NCBI RefSeq assembly: GCF_009650435.1
Contig: NZ_VVIP01000084.1
Span: 50,626-114,625 of the forward strand
DNA: 64,000 nucleotides
Direction of reading: 5' to 3'
DNA from: Foetidibacter luteolus
GTDB lineage: Bacteria > Bacteroidota > Bacteroidia > Chitinophagales > Chitinophagaceae
This document shows, piece by piece, positions 51,901-60,347 of the stretch. Every line of letters starts with the position of its first letter. Position 1 is the first letter of the stretch. The translations under genes were made by a program, and so were the position numbers. The notes below the pieces were generated by a model. It was not told where the DNA came from and did not search any database. It saw nothing but the letters and a program-made list of their open reading frames with translations.

Positions 51901-52968
51901 ATGCAAACGCCAAAATTCGCACATGTAAAAAAACCTTTTCATGTAGAACTGAAGAACAGGATTAACCAGTATTTCGCCTCAAGTGGAAAAGAGCAAACCG
52001 GTGGTTACCGCTTGTTCTGGAAAGCCACTTTCCTGGTACTGGCTTTAACTTATACATACATACAGTTGGTTTTCTTTACACCAGGGGTATTGGTATCTAT
52101 TCTGCTCTGCATTTTGCTGGGCCTTCTTACAGCGGCAATTGGCTTTAACGTTATGCACGACGGCGGGCACGGCAGTTTCAGCAATAGTAAGCTTGTTAAC
52201 AAAGGTGCAGCCATTACAGCCGAATTTTTGGGTGCCAGCCATTTTATATGGAATGTTAAACATAACATCATTCACCATGCTTATACCAATATTGATGGGA
52301 TTGATGATGATATAGATGCCAAACCTTTTTTACGTATGGCTTCTACACAAAAAAAATACAAGATGCACCGTTATCAGCATTGGTATTTCTGGATGTTCTA
52401 TGCCATTTTACATTTGTACTGGAGCACGGTTAGTGATTACAAAAAGTATTTTTCAGGTAAAGTGGGAGAGATGCCTTTAAAGAAAATGGATGTAGCCGAT
52501 CATATAAGTTTTTGGGCTTTTAAACTGGTGCACTATTCCATATTCATAATTATACCCATTGTTAAACTTGGGTTTGTAAACTGGCTTATCGGCTATAGCG
52601 TATTTACTGTGGTAGCAGGGTTTGTGCTAAGTATTGTATTCCAGTTGGCGCATACGGTGGAACATACTGAATTTCCTATTCCTGATGGGAATACAGGAAA
52701 GCTGGAAGACGAGTGGGCCATCCACCAGTTAAAAACCACCGCCAATTTTGCTACAAAAAACCGCTTTATTTCCTGGTTCGTGGGCGGACTTAATTTTCAG
52801 ATTGAGCATCATTTGTTTCCCAAAATTTCTCACATACATTATCCTGCTATCAGCAAAATAATCAAGCAGGCTTGCCAGGAGTATGGCATTGTGTATGTTG
52901 AGTATCCCCGCATGCACCAGGCCGTATTTTCGCACATTGCTTTTTTGCGCCAGATGGGAAGGGCTTAA
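51901..52968 (+). CDS. Membrane fatty-acid desaturase (acyl-CoA/acyl-lipid, delta-6-like type)
   Basis: The 355-residue protein has four or so membrane segments. The three histidine boxes of the di-iron site are HDGGH (86-90), HNIIHH (121-126) and QIEHH (300-304). The Q in the third box is typical of front-end (delta-5/delta-6-like) desaturases. It introduces a double bond into acyl chains using O2 and reduced electron carrier, affecting membrane fluidity. No fused cytochrome b5 domain is seen. A terminator follows. Confidence 0.9.
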   Translation: MQTPKFAHVKKPFHVELKNRINQYFASSGKEQTGGYRLFWKATFLVLALTYTYIQLVFFTPGVLVSILLCILLGLLTAAIGFNVMHDGGHGSFSNSKLVNKGAAITAEFLGASHFIWNVKHNIIHHAYTNIDGIDDDIDAKPFLRMASTQKKYKMHRYQHWYFWMFYAILHLYWSTVSDYKKYFSGKVGEMPLKKMDVADHISFWAFKLVHYSIFIIIPIVKLGFVNWLIGYSVFTVVAGFVLSIVFQLAHTVEHTEFPIPDGNTGKLEDEWAIHQLKTTANFATKNRFISWFVGGLNFQIEHHLFPKISHIHYPAISKIIKQACQEYGIVYVEYPRMHQAVFSHIAFLRQMGRA

Positions 52969-52998
52969 GTATTACTTATCACTCATATTATTAACCGA

Positions 52999-53028
52999 AT
53001 GCATTACGTAAGTAATGCATTTTTTTTG
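52999..53028 (+). terminator. Intrinsic terminator after the desaturase gene
   Basis: ATGCATTAC and GTAATGCAT pair around GTAA, followed by eight T residues. Confidence 0.85.
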
Positions 53029-53038
53029 GCCTTAGCTT

Positions 53039-53101
53039 TATTGCTACTATTAGGCTTTGGTTGTGTCACTCACTTGTACTCTATATCTTTACTGAGCAAC
53101 T
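53039..53101 (-). repeat. Dispersed repeat family A, copy 12 (inverted, GTGAGTGACAC subtype)
   Basis: On the minus strand it reads TTGCTCAGTAAAGATATAGA, GTACAAGTGAGTGACACAAC and CAAAGCCTAATAGTAGCAAT, almost the same as 32368-32447. The rest of the gap up to 53321 has no gene that I can support. Confidence 0.85.
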
Positions 53102-53321
53102 AAGCCCGCACCCCACAGCATTGCGGGCTATGAATTGTTATTTGCGCTGCCTCATCCTTCTCATAAGTTACATACCGCTTAATATCACATGCCGGCCTTT
53201 CAATAATTCCTTTGCGGCAATAGTTTGCGGTTGCTTGCAATTGGGTAAAACAATTTTTATCTTACCTGGGTTGTTTGCTTACTACCCCCTGCCATTATGT
53301 TAACCATCTAAAACGAATGTT

Positions 53322-53789
53322 ATGTCAATCGGTTCTTTTTTTGCCGGTATTTGGAAAGCTGTAAAAAAGCTGTTTAACAAGCTGGACGACGAAAGCAAGA
53401 AGCTGCTGCCAGTTATTATTGATGTGGTGAACAATGCAAAGAATTATAACGAAGGTATTGCGGGGGATGTACTGTCCAAAATTATTCCCGGCGACCTGGA
53501 TGACAACATAAGAGAGAAGCTGAAAGAGTGGCTGCCCAAGCTGATTAAAACACTGGCTGCAACCAATGAATGTGCCAATGCCGGAGATGACAACGCTATT
53601 ATGCAATGCGCCCTGGCTAAAATAGGCGGCTCAGAAAAAGATGTACGCAAAGTATTTTACCACGGGCTGGCCGCTTTGCTGCTGGAAAAGCTGGGCGATG
53701 GTAAATTTACCTGGGATGATGCCGTAGCCACCGTACAATGGTTTTACAAACATAAAGACGAAGCAGACGATGATGACGACGATAAGTAG
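53322..53789 (+). CDS. Helical acidic protein of unknown function (155 aa)
   Basis: The 155-residue protein is mostly helical and has no signal peptide. It starts SFFAGIWKAVKKLFNKLDDE, has two Cys (in TNECANAGDDNAIMQCALA) and ends with a run of Asp (ADDDDDDK). I do not recognise the family. The frame is well formed, starts with ATG and has a normal composition, so it is likely real. Confidence 0.65.
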   Translation: MSIGSFFAGIWKAVKKLFNKLDDESKKLLPVIIDVVNNAKNYNEGIAGDVLSKIIPGDLDDNIREKLKEWLPKLIKTLAATNECANAGDDNAIMQCALAKIGGSEKDVRKVFYHGLAALLLEKLGDGKFTWDDAVATVQWFYKHKDEADDDDDDK

Positions 53790-53950
53790 TTACCGCACAG
53801 TCTTCCGTTCCGGTAAGGATAAAGTCCTCTAAAATTTGAAACGCCTTCTTGTTTAACGTGCTGTGCCGCGGCTTTTTGCTGCCGCGTTATCAGCTTGTTA
53901 TCTTTTAGGGTTAGCCTGTTATAAACTGTGCTCAACAGTTCTAAAAAATC

Positions 53951-53958
53951 TATTTTTG
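53951..53958 (+). promoter_or_regulatory. -7 box for aguB
   Basis: TATTTTTG matches TAnnTTTG, 20 bases before the ATG. Confidence 0.5.
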
Positions 53959-53978
53959 CAGCTTAAAATTTTTTAAGC

Positions 53979-54854
53979 ATGCCGAAAGTTAAAGTTGGAC
54001 TGGTTCAAATGAGCTGCTCTGCTGATAAGCAGGCTAACCTTGATAAGGCTGTAGCCAAAGTAAGGGAAGCCGCAGCCAAAGGCGCACAGATTGTTTGTTT
54101 ACAGGAATTGTTCACTTCACTGTATTTCTGTGATGTGGAAGATTACGACAATTTTAAACTGGCCGAAGCTATACCAGGCCCCTCTACTGATACATTAAGC
54201 AAAGTAGCCGCGGAACTGGGTGTGGTTATCATCGCTTCTTTATTTGAAAAGCGCACCCAGGGTATTTACCACAATACCACTGCCGTGCTGGATGCCGATG
54301 GTTCGTATCTGGGTAAGTACCGCAAAATGCACATACCGGACGACCCTGCATACTACGAGAAATTTTATTTTACACCCGGAGACCTGGGTTACAAAGTTTT
54401 CAAAACAAAATTCGCCACTATAGGTGTGCTGATATGCTGGGACCAATGGTACCCCGAAGCTTCACGCATTACAGCGCTGATGGGCGCCGAGATACTCTTT
54501 TACCCCACCGCCATCGGTTGGGCTACCAGCCAGGATGCAGATACCAATGATGAGCAATACAATGCCTGGCAAACCATACAGCGCAGCCATGCCGTAGCCA
54601 ACGGGCTGCATGTGGTGAGTGTAAACCGCGTTGGTTTTGAGCAAAACGGCGCCATGAAATTCTGGGGAGGTTCGTTTGTAGCAAATCCATTTGGCAAGCT
54701 TATTTACAAGGCATCTCACGAAGAGGAAGAAATTGCTGTTGTAGATATTGATACGGATAAAACGGATAGCTACAGAACACACTGGCCGTTCCTGCGTGAC
54801 AGGCGCATTGATTCTTATCAGCAAATCACCAAAAGATTTATTGACCAGGAATAA
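53979..54854 (+). CDS. aguB: N-carbamoylputrescine amidase
   Basis: The 291-residue protein is a carbon-nitrogen hydrolase (nitrilase superfamily). The catalytic triad is E43 (CLQELFTS), K116 (KYRKMHIPDD) and C153 (VLICWDQWYPEA). It hydrolyses N-carbamoylputrescine to putrescine, CO2 and ammonia. Length matches AguB (about 290). aguA, which makes the substrate, follows after two repeat elements. Confidence 0.94.
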   Translation: MPKVKVGLVQMSCSADKQANLDKAVAKVREAAAKGAQIVCLQELFTSLYFCDVEDYDNFKLAEAIPGPSTDTLSKVAAELGVVIIASLFEKRTQGIYHNTTAVLDADGSYLGKYRKMHIPDDPAYYEKFYFTPGDLGYKVFKTKFATIGVLICWDQWYPEASRITALMGAEILFYPTAIGWATSQDADTNDEQYNAWQTIQRSHAVANGLHVVSVNRVGFEQNGAMKFWGGSFVANPFGKLIYKASHEEEEIAVVDIDTDKTDSYRTHWPFLRDRRIDSYQQITKRFIDQE

Positions 54855-54903
54855 TGCATTGTGGAGACGCGATGCATTGTGGAGACGCGATGCATCGCGT
54901 CTC
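54855..54903. repeat. Direct repeat and 22-bp palindrome GAGACGCGATG/CATCGCGTCTC
   Basis: TGCATTGTGGAGACGCGA occurs twice in a row (54855-54872 and 54873-54890). The second copy runs into the perfect palindrome at 54882-54903. It starts just after the aguB stop and could form a strong hairpin in the message. Confidence 0.85.
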
Positions 54904-54908
54904 TACCT

Positions 54909-55000
54909 ACCCGGGGCTGAAAAGCCGCCATTATAACCGGACGATGAACGGATTGCGACGCAACGATGATGCTACAGGGATATGTCGCTGGTATCATAAA
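54909..55000 (+). repeat. Dispersed repeat family A, copy 13 (GATGAACG subtype)
   Basis: It contains ACCCGGGGCTGAAAAGCCGC, GGACGATGAACGGATTGCGA, CGCAACGATGATGC and GTCGCTGGTATCATAAA. It lies between aguB and aguA. Confidence 0.85.
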
Positions 55001-55151
55001 CGTCAATGGTGAATTGTGAATGGTCAATTTTTGGCGCAAATAGTTTTAGAAAAGCATCTGCCGGAATAAAAGCGTAACGGTAAACAGGTACTTCGTACTT
55101 CAAGCTTCGTACTTTGCATTGTGCAATTGTAAAAAATTAAAACTTGCTTTT

Positions 55152-56279
55152 GTGGAATACACATCAAAGAATTCATTAACCAACTTTAACGACCCTAAGA
55201 ATTTTCATCTTACCGATTTGCATACAACGGGGCTTGCCGCCACGCCTAAAAGCCTGGGATATTATTTTCCGGCGGAGTTTGCGCCACATACCGCAACCTG
55301 GTTAAGCTGGCCTCACAAAGAAGCAAGCTGGCCGGGCAAAATTGATGCGATATACCCCAACTACAGCCTGTTTGTAAAATACCTGGCAGAAAGTGAGTTT
55401 GTACACATTAATGTGGCTAACGATGCCATGCAGGCCTTTGCCGCCGGCCACCTGGAGAAAGCGGGTGTTAATATGGATAAAGTGCGGTTTTTTAAGCACC
55501 CTACCAATGATGCCTGGTGCCGCGACCATGGCCCGGCTTTTTTGGTAAACCCTGTTGCCATTGAAAACAAAAAAGTAATTGTTGACTGGGGCTACAATGC
55601 CTGGGGTGGCAAATATCCGCCATACGATCTTGATGATGTAATACCTACTTTAATTGCGAATGCTTACGGCATACCCGTTTTTCATCCCGGTATTGTAATG
55701 GAGGGAGGGTCTGTTGATTTTAACGGGGCTGGTACTTTGCTTACATCAAAATCATGTTTGCTTAACAAAAACCGTAACCCGCATTTAAACCAGCAGCAGA
55801 TTGAAGAATACCTGTTTAATTTTTATGGAGTTGACCAGGTGCTTTGGGTGGATGACGGCATTATTGGTGACGATACCGACGGCCATATAGATGACACCGT
55901 ACGTTTTGTGAACGAAGACACGGTGATAACGGTTATTGAAGACGATAAGGCCGATGACAATTACGAAATTCTGCAAACCAACCTTAAGCAATTGCGGGCC
56001 ATGAGGCTGCTTAATGGTAAACAGTTAAACATTATAGAATTGCCTATGCCTGACACCGTTGAGTATGATGGCCAGCGGTTACCCGCCTCTTACGGTAACT
56101 TTTACATAAGCAACAGGCATGTAATTGTGCCTACATTCAGAAGTAAAAAAGATGATAAGGCACTGGAGATAATTGCCGGCTGTTTTACCAATCGTGAAGT
56201 GGTGGGTATAGATTCAACAGATATTATCTGGGGCCTGGGAAGCTTTCACTGTTTAAGCCAGCAGGAGCCTGCTGTTTAA
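55152..56279 (+). CDS. aguA: Agmatine deiminase
   Basis: The protein belongs to the peptidyl-arginine-deiminase-like family. It has LGYYFPAEFAPHTATWLSWP, NDAWCRDHGP and the catalytic Cys eight residues from the end (GLGSFHCLSQ). It converts agmatine to N-carbamoylputrescine, the substrate of AguB. The start is uncertain: there is no ATG before the conserved part. Candidates are TTG 55119 (386 aa), GTG 55152 (375 aa, used here) and TTG 55218 (353 aa), the last being closest to the usual length. A GTACGAAGT-type repeat (55087-55113) precedes it. The stop overlaps the end of the convergent ogt-type gene by four bases. Confidence 0.9.
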   Translation: MEYTSKNSLTNFNDPKNFHLTDLHTTGLAATPKSLGYYFPAEFAPHTATWLSWPHKEASWPGKIDAIYPNYSLFVKYLAESEFVHINVANDAMQAFAAGHLEKAGVNMDKVRFFKHPTNDAWCRDHGPAFLVNPVAIENKKVIVDWGYNAWGGKYPPYDLDDVIPTLIANAYGIPVFHPGIVMEGGSVDFNGAGTLLTSKSCLLNKNRNPHLNQQQIEEYLFNFYGVDQVLWVDDGIIGDDTDGHIDDTVRFVNEDTVITVIEDDKADDNYEILQTNLKQLRAMRLLNGKQLNIIELPMPDTVEYDGQRLPASYGNFYISNRHVIVPTFRSKKDDKALEIIAGCFTNREVVGIDSTDIIWGLGSFHCLSQQEPAV

Positions 56280-56773
56280 AAAAGGGTTTGTATGCCATTG
56301 GCTATCCTGAATTCATGCTGTAGCAGCCATTTCTTTCGCCATACGCCACCAGCGTAGCCCACCAGTGTTTTGTCGCTGCCAATTACACGGTGGCAGGGTA
56401 CAATCAATGCAATTTTGTTTTTGCCATTGGTTGCGGCCACCGCCCTTATGGCTTTGGGGTCGCCAATTTTGGTGGATAGTTCCAGGTAGCTCATGGTTTT
56501 GCCAAAAGGTATATTGATAAGTTCCCCCCATACATTTTGCTGAAACTGTGTGCCTGGCTGGTGCACGGGTATATCAAACTGCCTGCGCTTCCCGTTAAAA
56601 AATTCAATCAGTTCTTCGGTGCATTGGTGCATTACCTCGCTTATACCCGGCTCTCCATGTGTAACCTGGTCCGGGTTATCAATAAAACTAAGTTCAGAAA
56701 TGTAATGGTCTGTACCGCCAATTTTAAGCAGTCCTATCGGGCTTTGGTAGTACGTATAATAAAGTTCGCTCAT
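56276..56773 (-). CDS. ogt: Methylated-DNA-[protein]-cysteine S-methyltransferase
   Basis: The 165-residue protein has the DNA-binding helix-turn-helix region FQQNVWGELINIPFGKTMSY and the active-site motif IVPCHRVIG with methyl acceptor C127. GYAGGVWRKKWLL near the end completes the pattern. It repairs O6-alkylguanine in DNA in a single suicidal transfer. Length is that of the Ogt type without an AraC domain. It is convergent with aguA. Confidence 0.93.
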   Translation of the reverse strand: MSELYYTYYQSPIGLLKIGGTDHYISELSFIDNPDQVTHGEPGISEVMHQCTEELIEFFNGKRRQFDIPVHQPGTQFQQNVWGELINIPFGKTMSYLELSTKIGDPKAIRAVAATNGKNKIALIVPCHRVIGSDKTLVGYAGGVWRKKWLLQHEFRIANGIQTLF

Positions 56774-56799
56774 GCCAGGGGTAAAAGAAAGCTTTAAGG

Positions 56800-56942
56800 C
56801 GCCAGTGGGTGAATGGTGAGTAGTGAATGGTGAATGAAGGCGTTCTGTTTTTTATTCCAAATTCATTTCGTGAATCGTAAGTGAACGTAAACCGCCAGTT
56901 TACTTCTTCATTCACCATTCCTTGTTCCTTGTTCGATATTCA
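56800..56942. repeat. Low-complexity GAATGGTGAAT / AAGGAACAAGG repeat
   Basis: GTGAATGGTGAGTAGTGAAT and TTCACCATTCCTTGTTCCTT are related to 37242-37320, in inverted arrangement. There is no gene in it. Confidence 0.65.
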
Positions 56943-57284
56943 TTACCCAATCTTCATTCCATTGGCAACCTTTCGTTCCGGTTGCAATAAAATTACCTGA
57001 TTATTTTCATCGTACACACCCAATACCAAACATTCGCTGAAAAAATTGGCTATCTGTTTTATGGGAAAGTTTACTACAGCCACCACCTGCCTGTTTAAAA
57101 GGCTTTCCTTGTTGTAATGATGCGTTATTTGTGCAGAAGATTTTTTTATGCCCAGCGGCCCAAAATCAACCGTAAGCTGGTAAGCGGGCTTACGGGCATT
57201 GGCAAAATCATTCACTTCAATAATGGTTCCGGTGCGTACTTCAATCTTTTCAAAATCGCCCCAGCTAATCAATTGCTGTTCCAT
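56943..57284 (-). CDS. csaA: tRNA-binding protein CsaA-like
   Basis: The 113-residue protein is a single OB-fold tRNA-binding domain: FEKIEVRTGTIIEVNDFANA, PAYQLTVDFGPLGIKKSSAQ, and QVVAVVNFPIKQIANFFSEC. CsaA has been described as a tRNA-binding or secretion chaperone-like protein in Bacillus; the cellular role is open. Length is typical (about 110). It is divergent from osmC. Confidence 0.92.
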   Translation of the reverse strand: MEQQLISWGDFEKIEVRTGTIIEVNDFANARKPAYQLTVDFGPLGIKKSSAQITHHYNKESLLNRQVVAVVNFPIKQIANFFSECLVLGVYDENNQVILLQPERKVANGMKIG

Positions 57285-57363
57285 ATTAATTTTCTATTGT
57301 CAAATTTTATTGTCAACTTCATCCCTCTTTTCAAAAGTAATTTACAATCTTAAAATTAAACTT

Positions 57364-57783
57364 ATGAAACGTCATGCAACTGCCGTATGGAACGGCTCTG
57401 GCAAAGAAGGCAACGGAAATTTAACTACGCAAAGCACCACGCTAAACCAAACACAGTATTCATTTAATTCAAGGTTTGCAGATGGTGTTGGTACTAATCC
57501 TGAAGAATTGCTCGCAGCATCGCATGCAGGTTGTTTTACTATGAAGCTGGCTTTTGTATTAGGTGGCGCCGGCTTTACGCCCGAAACGCTGGAAACAACA
57601 TCTCACGTAACATTGGATACAGCTTCAAGCACCATTACAGAATCTCATTTAACTGTAAAGGCTAAAGTGCCTGGCATTGACAAGGCCAAGTTTGACGAAT
57701 GCGTTAAAGATGCCGAGCTTAACTGCCCCATCAGCAAAGCTATCAATGCAACCATCTCCGTAGAAGCAACACTGGAAAATTAA
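57364..57783 (+). CDS. osmC: OsmC-family peroxiredoxin
   Basis: From ATG at 57364 the protein has 139 residues. The cysteine pair is C57 (ASHAGCFTMKL) and C121 (ELNCPISKAI), as in OsmC. NPEELLAASHAGCF is the signature. OsmC reduces organic hydroperoxides in the cytoplasm with a dihydrolipoyl or similar thiol partner. Upstream in-frame sequence has other possible starts, but it overlaps the csaA gene and is not conserved in composition. A GNAT gene starts one base after the stop. Confidence 0.92.
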   Translation: MKRHATAVWNGSGKEGNGNLTTQSTTLNQTQYSFNSRFADGVGTNPEELLAASHAGCFTMKLAFVLGGAGFTPETLETTSHVTLDTASSTITESHLTVKAKVPGIDKAKFDECVKDAELNCPISKAINATISVEATLEN

Positions 57784-57784
57784 T

Positions 57785-58231
57785 ATGGCCGTTACTGTAA
57801 GAAAAGCCAGCATAGAAGATGTTGCCGAAGCTGCAAAACTTTTCGATTTATACCGCTCTTTTTACAGCCAGCAGCCCGATTTAACAGGCGCCGAAACTTT
57901 TATAGCCGAAAGATTACAGAATGCCGATTCTGTAATCTTTCTTGCTTTTACCGGTGGCCAGGCTATTGGCTTTGTACAGTTGTACCCCATCTTTAGCTCT
58001 GTAAGTATGCAACGCACCTGGCTGCTTAACGATTTATACGTGCATCAGTCCGTACGGGGCAAGGGCGCAGGTACCGCATTGCTCAATGCCGCTAAAGATT
58101 TTGCCAAAACCACCAGCAGCAAATGGCTGATGCTGCAAACCTCCGCAAACAATACTACAGCCCAACGTTTATACGAGAAGAATGGCTGGGTAAAAGAAAG
58201 CGATTTCTTTTACGTGTTGAACATCCAGTAA
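57785..58231 (+). CDS. GNAT family N-acetyltransferase
   Basis: The 148-residue protein has the acetyl-CoA-binding pattern LNDLYVHQSVRGKGAGTALL, then LMLQTSANNTTAQRLYEKNG and WVKESDFFYVL, typical of GNAT enzymes. The substrate is unknown. It begins with ATG one base after the osmC stop, so they are co-translated. A family B repeat follows. Confidence 0.9.
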   Translation: MAVTVRKASIEDVAEAAKLFDLYRSFYSQQPDLTGAETFIAERLQNADSVIFLAFTGGQAIGFVQLYPIFSSVSMQRTWLLNDLYVHQSVRGKGAGTALLNAAKDFAKTTSSKWLMLQTSANNTTAQRLYEKNGWVKESDFFYVLNIQ

Positions 58232-58243
58232 AAAATAATGATA

Positions 58244-58354
58244 AGGGCGCCTGCCGAAGGCACCGGGCTTTCCGCTGCTACTCCGGCACAAGCCTGTACA
58301 CAAGGCCTCACCGGGGTATCCGCTGCAATCCCTGGCGCGGTGGTGACACAGCGC
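58244..58354 (-). repeat. Dispersed repeat family B, copy 6 (short form, inverted)
   Basis: On the minus strand it reads GTCACCACCGCGCCAGGGAT, TGCAGCGGATACCCCGGTGA, GTGCCGGAGTAGCAGCGGAA and AGCCCGGTGCC. The head is shared with copy 3. Confidence 0.8.
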
Positions 58355-58390
58355 AATAGAGCATTACAATCTTGACTTAAGAAACGGTGG

Positions 58391-58843
58391 CTAATTTATG
58401 AATGCAATTTCCTGTGATGAAACAGTATCACTTACATTCTGCTTGGTATCCTTAATCCAGAACCTGAAATAGCTTGTGTCGTTTTTTTGAACACAGCCGT
58501 CAATAACCGGTGGAGGAAATGTAGATGATTTATACCCATATGTAATGGTTATTTCTGCATCAAGGTTATTTCTTGGCGTAAATTTTGGCATCGGCCATCT
58601 TTCGGGATCATCAGTCCTTAATTCTGGACATACTTTAGATATACGCTGTACAAAAATTGTATCCTGTAAGTCTCCATCTTTGTCTGTTACTCTGAAGACG
58701 AATTGAAGTATCTGTTCTTTCACAAGAGTTGTTGTGCTTACGCTTTTTAATTCAAGCTGCGGCTTTGCCGTAAACTTATCTTTGGAACATGCGGCCACTG
58801 CTATCGTTATTATAACCACCGGTATCAATACTTTTGCTTTCAT
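58391..58843 (-). CDS. Lipoprotein of unknown function
   Basis: From ATG at 58843 the 150-residue protein has a lipoprotein signal (MKAKVLIPVVIITIAVAAC, Cys 19). The mature part begins SKDKFTAKPQLELKSVSTTT and contains FVFRVTDKDGDLQDTIFVQR, a beta-rich stretch like a small Ig or cadherin-type segment. An ATG five codons earlier (58858) overlaps the start codon of the divergent LuxE-like gene. Function is unknown. Confidence 0.75.
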   Translation of the reverse strand: MKAKVLIPVVIITIAVAACSKDKFTAKPQLELKSVSTTTLVKEQILQFVFRVTDKDGDLQDTIFVQRISKVCPELRTDDPERWPMPKFTPRNNLDAEITITYGYKSSTFPPPVIDGCVQKNDTSYFRFWIKDTKQNVSDTVSSQEIAFIN

Positions 58844-58856
58844 TTCAAGAAGTTTC

Positions 58857-59870
58857 ATGTCAAATTTATATAAAACAAACCATCAGTCTCAGCCGCCGGT
58901 CTTTGATGTTAACAATATTTTTCAGGATAGCTTTAATTTCAATAACGCTGCTTTCCAACTTTTTAATTACCAGTTTAATAACAATAAGGTCTACCGGGAT
59001 TGGTGCAACGCCATCGGCAACACCCCGGATAACGTAAACAGCCTGCCTGAGATTGCTTTTTTGCCTATTTCTTTTTTTAAAACCCACAACATTACCACCG
59101 GCAGTTTTGAGCCATCCGTGGTATTTACCAGCAGCGGTACCACCCAAAGCAGTACCAGCAGGCATTTGGTAAAAGATACGGCACTATACGAAAAAAGTTT
59201 TGTCACCGCATTTGAAAGAGTGTATGGCAGCACCAGCAATTATTGCATAATCGGCTTATTGCCTGCTTACCTGGAACGTGCAGGTTCTTCGCTTGTTTAC
59301 ATGGTCAACAAAATGATCGGGCTTTCCGGCCATTCGTCCAGCGGATTCTACTTAAACCAACTGGAAGAGCTTGCTGGTTTGCTGCAACAACTGGAAGCGC
59401 AGGGGCAGCCTACATTGCTGATAGGTGTAACTTTCGCTTTGCTGGACTTTGCCGAAAGCCACAAGCTGCAGCTAAACCATACCATTATAATGGAAACCGG
59501 TGGCATGAAGGGGCGGCGGCGTGAACAAACCCGCCAGGAAGTACATGAAATTCTTGGTAACAGTTTTGGCGTAAGTACCATACATTCCGAATATGGGATG
59601 ACAGAATTGCTTAGCCAGGCTTATTCCCGTGGCGCAGGCAGGTTTGTTTGCCCGCCGTGGATGAAGGTACTGGTTCGGGATGAAGAAGACCCTTTAACTG
59701 TTAAAAACACCGGCACAGGCATATTGAACATAATTGACCTTGCCAATGCTGATAGCTGCGCCTTTATTGCTACCGACGATGTGGGCATTGTACATGAGGA
59801 TGGCAGCTTTGAAGTGTGGGGGCGTATGGACAATAGTGATATACGTGGCTGTAGCCTGTTGGTTGTATAA
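58857..59870 (+). CDS. LuxE/PaaK-family acyl-protein synthetase
   Basis: From ATG at 58857 the 337-residue protein has the nucleotide-binding motif VVFTSSGTTQSSTSRH, HSEYGMTELLSQAY for adenylate formation, and GTGILNIIDLANADSCAFIA near the end. LuxE activates a fatty acid as acyl-AMP and passes it on; in luminous bacteria it feeds the reductase. Here no lux or phenylacetate genes are near. It could act in lipid or secondary metabolism. A longer frame upstream (58734) lies in the divergent lipoprotein gene and is not used. Confidence 0.85.
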   Translation: MSNLYKTNHQSQPPVFDVNNIFQDSFNFNNAAFQLFNYQFNNNKVYRDWCNAIGNTPDNVNSLPEIAFLPISFFKTHNITTGSFEPSVVFTSSGTTQSSTSRHLVKDTALYEKSFVTAFERVYGSTSNYCIIGLLPAYLERAGSSLVYMVNKMIGLSGHSSSGFYLNQLEELAGLLQQLEAQGQPTLLIGVTFALLDFAESHKLQLNHTIIMETGGMKGRRREQTRQEVHEILGNSFGVSTIHSEYGMTELLSQAYSRGAGRFVCPPWMKVLVRDEEDPLTVKNTGTGILNIIDLANADSCAFIATDDVGIVHEDGSFEVWGRMDNSDIRGCSLLVV

Positions 59871-59908
59871 GTTTTTGAAAATCTATTTTTTAATATCAAA
59901 GCTTATTC

Positions 59909-59916
59909 TATATTTG
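59909..59916 (+). promoter_or_regulatory. -7 box for tRNA-Leu
   Basis: TATATTTG matches TAnnTTTG; the predicted start gives a leader of about 40 bases before the tRNA. Confidence 0.5.
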
Positions 59917-59962
59917 CGCTCCTGAAAACGGCCAATGTAGTAAAATACAAAACCGTTTGTCT

Positions 59963-60049
59963 GCCCAGATGGCGAAATTGGTAGACGCACTGTGTTCAGG
60001 TCGCAGCGTCCGCAAGGATGTGCTGGTTCGAATCCAGTTCTGGGCACCA
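59963..60049 (+). tRNA. tRNA-Leu, anticodon CAG, 3' CCA encoded
   Basis: The acceptor stem is GCCCAGA/TCTGGGC. The anticodon arm is CTGTG-TTCAGGT-CGCAG, with anticodon CAG at 59997-59999, reading CUG. A long variable arm (about CGTCCGCAAGGATG) marks it as a class II tRNA. The T arm is CTGG-TTCGAAT-CCAG. CCA is encoded at 60047-60049. Confidence 0.96.
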
Positions 60050-60052
60050 ACA

Positions 60053-60092
60053 AAGAAAGCCTGCAAGTTTATCTGCAGGCTTTCTTGTTTTT
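60053..60092 (+). terminator. Intrinsic terminator of tRNA-Leu
   Basis: AAGAAAGCCTGCA and TGCAGGCTTTCTT form a perfect 13-bp stem around an eight-base loop, followed by GTTTTT. Confidence 0.9.
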
Positions 60093-60347
60093 GGGTATTA
60101 CGTGATAGTGCCCTAAGTTTTATCCTGTTGTTGCCTTTCTGCATAACCTTGATACCTCATTCACGTCACTTTATACACGGCTACTGCGCTTACTGTTTTA
60201 AAACCGAACATCTTTTTGCCCGATAGTGAACAGTTGCTGGGATCAATAAAAAATTAAGTCATTGATTTTCAATGCTAAAAATTCTGGCACCTTTATAGAA
60301 GCCATTATAACAGCAAAACAGTTTTATTCATAGCAATACGTTGAGTG
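60093..60347 (+). other. Intergenic stretch with possible noncoding transcript
   Basis: I see no ORF with support on either strand. The stretch leads into a plus-strand terminator-like hairpin at 60348 that has no gene before it. TTTTATTCATAGCAATACG (60322-60340) faintly recalls the conserved block of the two candidate small RNAs. Confidence 0.25.

Noticed and set aside
53061..53303. Plus-strand ORF of 80 codons before the 155-aa gene
   Set aside because: Cys/Leu-rich composition without a recognised pattern, and its start lies in family A copy 12.
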